Assembly (NCBI GenBank): GCA_014649575.1
Contig: BMTH01000001.1
Span: 186,001 to 250,000 of the forward strand
From: Streptomyces griseoincarnatus
GTDB lineage: Bacteria; Actinomycetota; Actinomycetes; Streptomycetales; Streptomycetaceae
Reading direction: 5' to 3'
DNA length: 64,000 bases
Every line of letters starts with the position of its first letter. Positions within the stretch are counted from its first letter, which is position 1. A program made the position numbers and the translations under genes. Shown piece after piece: positions 61,228-64,000 of the stretch. The notes below the pieces were generated by a model. That model was not told the DNA's origin. It made no database searches and saw nothing but the letters and a program-made list of their open reading frames with translations.

Positions 61228-61613
61228 AGATCCACCTGACCAGCGTCTTCGTCGACGACCAGACGAAGGCCCTGCGCTTCTACACCGACGTCCTCGGCTT
61301 CGTGAAGAAGCACGACGTCCCGCTGGGCGAGACGGACCGGTGGCTCACCGTCGCCTCGCCCGAGGAGCCGGACGGCACCGAGCTGCTGCTCGAGCCGTCC
61401 CACCACCCCGCGGTCAAGCCCTACCGGGACGCCCTCGTGGCCGACGGCATCCCCCTCGCGGTGTTCGCGGTGGACGACGTTCGGGCGGAGTACGAGCGTC
61501 TGCAGGAGCTGGGCGTCCGCTTCACCCAGGAGCCGCTGGAGATGGGACCCGTCACGACCGCTGTCTTCGACGACACGTGCGGGAATCTGATCCAGATCGC
61601 CTCACAGGCATAG
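61224..61613 (+). CDS. VOC (glyoxalase/bleomycin-resistance) family protein
   Basis: 129 residues. MKIHLTSVFVDDQTKALRFY, TVASPEEPDGTELLLEPSHH and VFDDTCGNLIQIASQA are the VOC modules, with Glu in LLLEPS and Gln in IQIAS near ligand positions. Translationally coupled to the ArsR repressor, so expression is controlled by the same inducer. The inducer is probably the VOC substrate, such as a toxic electrophile or antibiotic. Confidence 0.88.
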   Translation: MKIHLTSVFVDDQTKALRFYTDVLGFVKKHDVPLGETDRWLTVASPEEPDGTELLLEPSHHPAVKPYRDALVADGIPLAVFAVDDVRAEYERLQELGVRFTQEPLEMGPVTTAVFDDTCGNLIQIASQA

Positions 61614-61650
61614 GCCCGGCCCCCTCGGCCGATCCTGACCTCACTCCACC

Positions 61651-61685
61651 CCGCATTGAACGTGTTCAAAAATGCGGGATAGGGT
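61651..61685 (+). promoter_or_regulatory. Promoter with palindromic operator ahead of the epimerase
   Basis: TTGAAC (61656-61661), 18 bases, TAGGGT (61680-61685). The -35 is half of TTGAAC-GT-GTTCAA (61656-61669), a TetR-type palindrome. CCGCATT and AATGCGG flank it to make an extended nested dyad (61651-61677). Confidence 0.65.
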
Positions 61686-61715
61686 GAGGGCACTCGAAAA
61701 GGCCGGAGGGGTCCC

Positions 61716-62723
61716 ATGAAGATCGTTCTGCCCGGGGGAACCGGACAGGTGGGCACGATCCTGGACCGTGCGCTGAGCGCGGCCGGGCATGAGGTCGTCG
61801 TGCTGACCCGGCGGCCTCGTCGCCCCCAGGACGTCGCGTGGGACGGGGCGACCCCGGGCCCCTGGACCGAGGCGGTCGACGGCGCGGACGTCGTAATCAA
61901 CCTGGCGGGACGGAGCGTCTCCTGCCGGTACACCCCGGAGAATCTCCGCGCCATGATGGACTCCCGCGTCGGCTCGGCGCGGGCCGTGGGCGAGGCCATC
62001 GCCGCTGCTCGTCGGCCGCCGAAGGTGTGGCTCCAGATGAGCACCGCGACGATCTACGCCCACCGTTTCGACGCCGCGAACGACGAGGCGACGGGCGTCA
62101 TCGGCGGCACGGAGAGCGGCGTGCCGGACTACTGGGCGTACAGCGTCGAGATCGCGAAGAACTGGGAGCGGGCGCAGGAGGAAGCGGCGACGCCCGGCAC
62201 ACGGAAGGTGGCCCTGCGGGCGGCGATGGTGATGAGCCCTGACCGGGGCGGGGTGTTCGACATGCTGTCGTGGCTCGCCCGGCTCGGGCTGGGCGGACCG
62301 GTCGCCGGCGGCGGGCAGTACGTGTCGTGGATCCACGACGAGGACTTCGTGCGGGCGGTGGAGTTCCTGATCGCCCGGGAGGACGTGGAGGGCGCGGTGA
62401 ACCTCGCCGCGCCCTGTCCGCTTCCTCAGCGGGAGTTCACGCGGGTGCTACGGAGGGCTTGGGGCGTGCCGGTGGGGTTGCCGGCGAGCCGGTGGATGGC
62501 GGAGGTCGGCGCGTTCGTGCTGCGCTCGGACACGGAGTTGCTGTTGAAGAGCCGGCGGGTGGTGCCGGGGCGGTTGGGGGACGCGGGGTTCGAATACGTC
62601 TGGACCGGGTGGGAGGGGGCGGCGGGAGATCTCGTGCGGAGGGCGCGGGGTGCGCGGACGGGGTCCGGTCGTCGTCGGGCACGGGTGGGTGGGGGTTTGT
62701 CGCCCAGTTCCCCGCGCCCCTGA
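61716..62723 (+). CDS. TIGR01777-family NAD-dependent epimerase/dehydratase (DUF1731 C-terminus)
   Basis: 335 residues. MKIVLPGGTGQVGTILDRAL (NAD(P) loop), VVINLAGRSVSCRYTPENLR, LQMSTATIYAHRFDAANDEA (SxATxYxx) and IGGTESGVPDYWAYSVEIAKNWE fit the SDR39U1/YfcH family; VPVGLPASRWMAEVGAFVLR, LLLKSRRVVPGRLGDAGFEY is the DUF1731 tail. The last 30 residues run into a 55-bp tandem repeat, which changed the natural C-terminus. GGAGG precedes the ATG. Function of TIGR01777 proteins is unclear. Confidence 0.86.
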   Translation: MKIVLPGGTGQVGTILDRALSAAGHEVVVLTRRPRRPQDVAWDGATPGPWTEAVDGADVVINLAGRSVSCRYTPENLRAMMDSRVGSARAVGEAIAAARRPPKVWLQMSTATIYAHRFDAANDEATGVIGGTESGVPDYWAYSVEIAKNWERAQEEAATPGTRKVALRAAMVMSPDRGGVFDMLSWLARLGLGGPVAGGGQYVSWIHDEDFVRAVEFLIAREDVEGAVNLAAPCPLPQREFTRVLRRAWGVPVGLPASRWMAEVGAFVLRSDTELLLKSRRVVPGRLGDAGFEYVWTGWEGAAGDLVRRARGARTGSGRRRARVGGGLSPSSPRP

Positions 62724-62888
62724 GAGTGGCCGCGTGCGGATCGGTGGGGGCCGGTCGCGCAGTTCCCCGCGCCCCTGAGAGCGTTCGCGTGCGGATCGGT
62801 GGACGTTGATCGCGCAGTCCCCCGCGCCCCTGAGAGTGGCCGCGTGCGGATCGGTGAGGGCCGGTCGCGCAGTTCCCCGCGCGCCCTT
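62701..62888. repeat. Tandem 55-bp repeat, about 3.4 copies
   Basis: Units start at 62701, 62756, 62811 and 62866 (partial). Each begins CGCGCAGTTCCCCGCGCCCC or close, continues TGAGAGTGGCCGCGTGCGGA and ends TCGGTGGGGGCCGGT or a variant. The core resembles the short intergenic repeats with a CAGTTCCCCGCGCCCCTGA core found in many streptomycetes. The epimerase stop is inside unit 1. Confidence 0.9.
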
Positions 62889-62896
62889 GGAGCACT

Positions 62897-63120
62897 TCAC
62901 ACGAAGCGCCATTTGTGGTCCTCCGTGCCGGTGTTCGCGAACCGCACCACCCGGGCGCTGTTCTCGGTGGACGTCCCGTCCACGGCGAGGACCTTGCCGC
63001 GGTGCCGGTTCTCGGTCCGGCGGTACGGCGGCTCCGGCGTCCAGGGCCGCCCGTCCGGGGACGCCGTGGGGAAGGCGGTGATCCGCCCGGTCGCGGGATG
63101 CGGACTCCCCGGCGGGGCGG
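62897..63120 (-). pseudogene. Ricin-type beta-trefoil lectin domain remnant
   Basis: Minus strand, one open frame with no start codon: SPHPATGRITAFPTASPDG, RPWTPEPPYRRTENRHRGKV, LAVDGTSTENSARVVRFANT, GTEDHKWRFV then TGA at 62897. The last part is the classic third repeat of a RICIN lectin domain (NRHSGKVLDV, STADGARVVQW, QQWRLV in intact ones). No start or upstream coding portion is recognisable; it is the tail of a larger carbohydrate-active enzyme that was lost. Confidence 0.6.
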
Positions 63121-63190
63121 GCGGGTTGCGGGAACGGTCGATACGGGCATGACTGGGGCCGTAGGATCAAGTGATCTCGTGGGGGTGGTC

Positions 63191-64000
63191 ATGCTCAGGC
63201 GGCGTCCGGGCACACCGACGCTCGAGGAGGTGGCGGCGCTCGCCGGTGTGGGGCGGGGCACCGTCTCCCGCGTCATCAACAACGCGGCGGGAGTCAAGGA
63301 CACCACCCGCCGCGCCGTGCAGCGCGCCATCGCGGAGTTGGGGTACGTCCCCAACCTGGCTGCCCGCACGCTGGCGGGACGGCGCGCCGACGCGGTCGCG
63401 CTGGTCATGACGGAGCCGGACTGGCGGCAGTTCGGCGAGCCCTTCTTCTCCGAGATCGTGCGGTCCGTCGGGGACGCCCTGACGGAGACCGAGGTGCAGT
63501 TGCTGCTCACCCTGGTGCGCACGGACGCGGAACGGCAGCGGCTCGTGGAGTACGCGCGCGGCGGCCGGGTCGACGGCGTGATGCTGATGTCCGTGCACGC
63601 GACGGACCCGCTGCCCGACATGCTGGCCGAAGTGGGCCTGCCCACCGTGCTGCTGGGGCGTCGCTCGGGCGACGAGAGCGTGACCTACGTCGACGCGGAC
63701 AACGTCGGAGGGGCGCGCGCCGCCGTGTCGCACCTGCTGGACACCGGCCGCCGCGCGGTCGCGACCATCACGGGGCCGCCCGACATGTACGTGGCCCAGT
63801 GCCGGCTGCGCGGTTACCGGGAGGCGATGGAGCGGGCGGGGGCCGAACCGCGGGAGTCCTGGACCGTGCGGGGCGACTTCTCGGCGGACAGCGGGCACCG
63901 CGCGATGGCCGAACTCCTCGAGCGGGCACCGGAGATCGACGGGGTGTTCGCCGCTTCGGACACCATGGCGGCGGGCGCGCTGGGAGCGCTCCGGGCCGCG
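63191..64000 (+). CDS. LacI-family regulator (3' end outside window)
   Basis: 270 residues seen. ATG 63191 with GGGGGTGG upstream. Helix-turn-helix TLEEVAALAGVGRGTVSRVI, hinge YVPNLAARTL, then the sugar-binding core AVALVMTEPDWRQFGEPFFS, VDGVMLMSVHATDPLPDMLA, TYVDADNVGGARAAVSHLLD and EIDGVFAASDTMAAGALGAL. Recognition region is nearly the same as the ceb-locus LacI protein's, so it may bind a similar operator. Target genes lie beyond the window. Confidence 0.9.
   Translation, partial: MLRRRPGTPTLEEVAALAGVGRGTVSRVINNAAGVKDTTRRAVQRAIAELGYVPNLAARTLAGRRADAVALVMTEPDWRQFGEPFFSEIVRSVGDALTETEVQLLLTLVRTDAERQRLVEYARGGRVDGVMLMSVHATDPLPDMLAEVGLPTVLLGRRSGDESVTYVDADNVGGARAAVSHLLDTGRRAVATITGPPDMYVAQCRLRGYREAMERAGAEPRESWTVRGDFSADSGHRAMAELLERAPEIDGVFAASDTMAAGALGALRAA

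Noticed and set aside
62588..62602. GGTTCGAATAC resembling a tRNA T-loop
   Set aside because: It lies in the epimerase coding frame and no acceptor or anticodon stem surrounds it.

Overview
The window is high-GC actinobacterial chromosome with dense, mostly short operons, frequent GTG/TTG starts, GGAGG-type ribosome binding sites and many Streptomyces-typical families (DUF2243, caa3 CtaG, PAS-SpoIIE phosphatase, GlsB, class F sortase, ABC-F ATPase, mycothiol-dependent isomerase family, ceb cellobiose locus). I read it as a Streptomyces chromosome. I saw no rRNA, tRNA, CRISPR array, insertion sequence or prophage. All calls are from reading the sequence; no database search was run.

Layout. 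0-5 kb: end of a GH92 mannosidase, a DUF427 protein and a secreted GH5 enzyme with an unusual Cys-repeat tail. 4.5-10.6 kb: DUF2243/CtaG membrane pair, a PAS-SpoIIE phosphatase, a RibD_C reductase, membrane proteins and a MOSC protein. 10.8-15.4 kb: an AdiC-like amino acid permease, a DUF2254 protein, a zinc-free alcohol-dehydrogenase-type oxidoreductase and a VOC protein. 15.4-18.2 kb: a three-gene molybdoenzyme/flavin reductase/zinc-ribbon operon next to two head-to-head gene remnants. 18.3-25.6 kb: a secreted phosphoesterase, GlsB, several regulator/enzyme pairs (XRE-cupin with methyltransferase; TetR with alpha/beta hydrolase; HxlR with RidA), a sirtuin and two VOC proteins. 25.6-27.7 kb: a sortase substrate, class F sortase, ECF sigma factor and membrane-anchored anti-sigma candidate, preceded by an ECF-type promoter.

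27.7-30.9 kb is a decay zone: remnants of an Atu4866-type protein, a frameshifted GNAT acetyltransferase and a multiply frameshifted NhaC-type antiporter carrying a 33-bp triplication lie between intact genes. 30.9-33.2 kb: asparaginase, an uncharacterised protein and a mycothiol-type isomerase. 33.3-39.5 kb: a complete ceb-type cellobiose locus (bglC, cebG, cebF, cebE and divergent LacI regulator) with a double operator. 39.5-45.3 kb: small redox, deaminase, MerR/SnoaL/SDR, Rpf-like and SRPBCC genes. 45.5-54.2 kb: a Pro-rich anchored protein, two tandem DUF4139 proteins, a diiron oxygenase with a ferredoxin/FNR fusion, and a TerC-like protein.

54.2-64 kb: PanE-type reductase divergent from a CGNR regulator; an ABC-F ATPase behind a 7-codon leaderless upstream ORF; a MerR/SDR pair sharing an operator; DUF2809 and DoxX membrane proteins; an ArsR/VOC operon with a leaderless promoter lying over a perfect operator; a nucleoside-diphosphate-sugar epimerase; a 55-bp tandem repeat; a ricin-type lectin remnant; and the start of a second LacI regulator. 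The strongest candidates for new biology are the sortase/ECF cassette, the ABC-F leader, the diiron oxygenase pair and the tandem DUF4139 operon.
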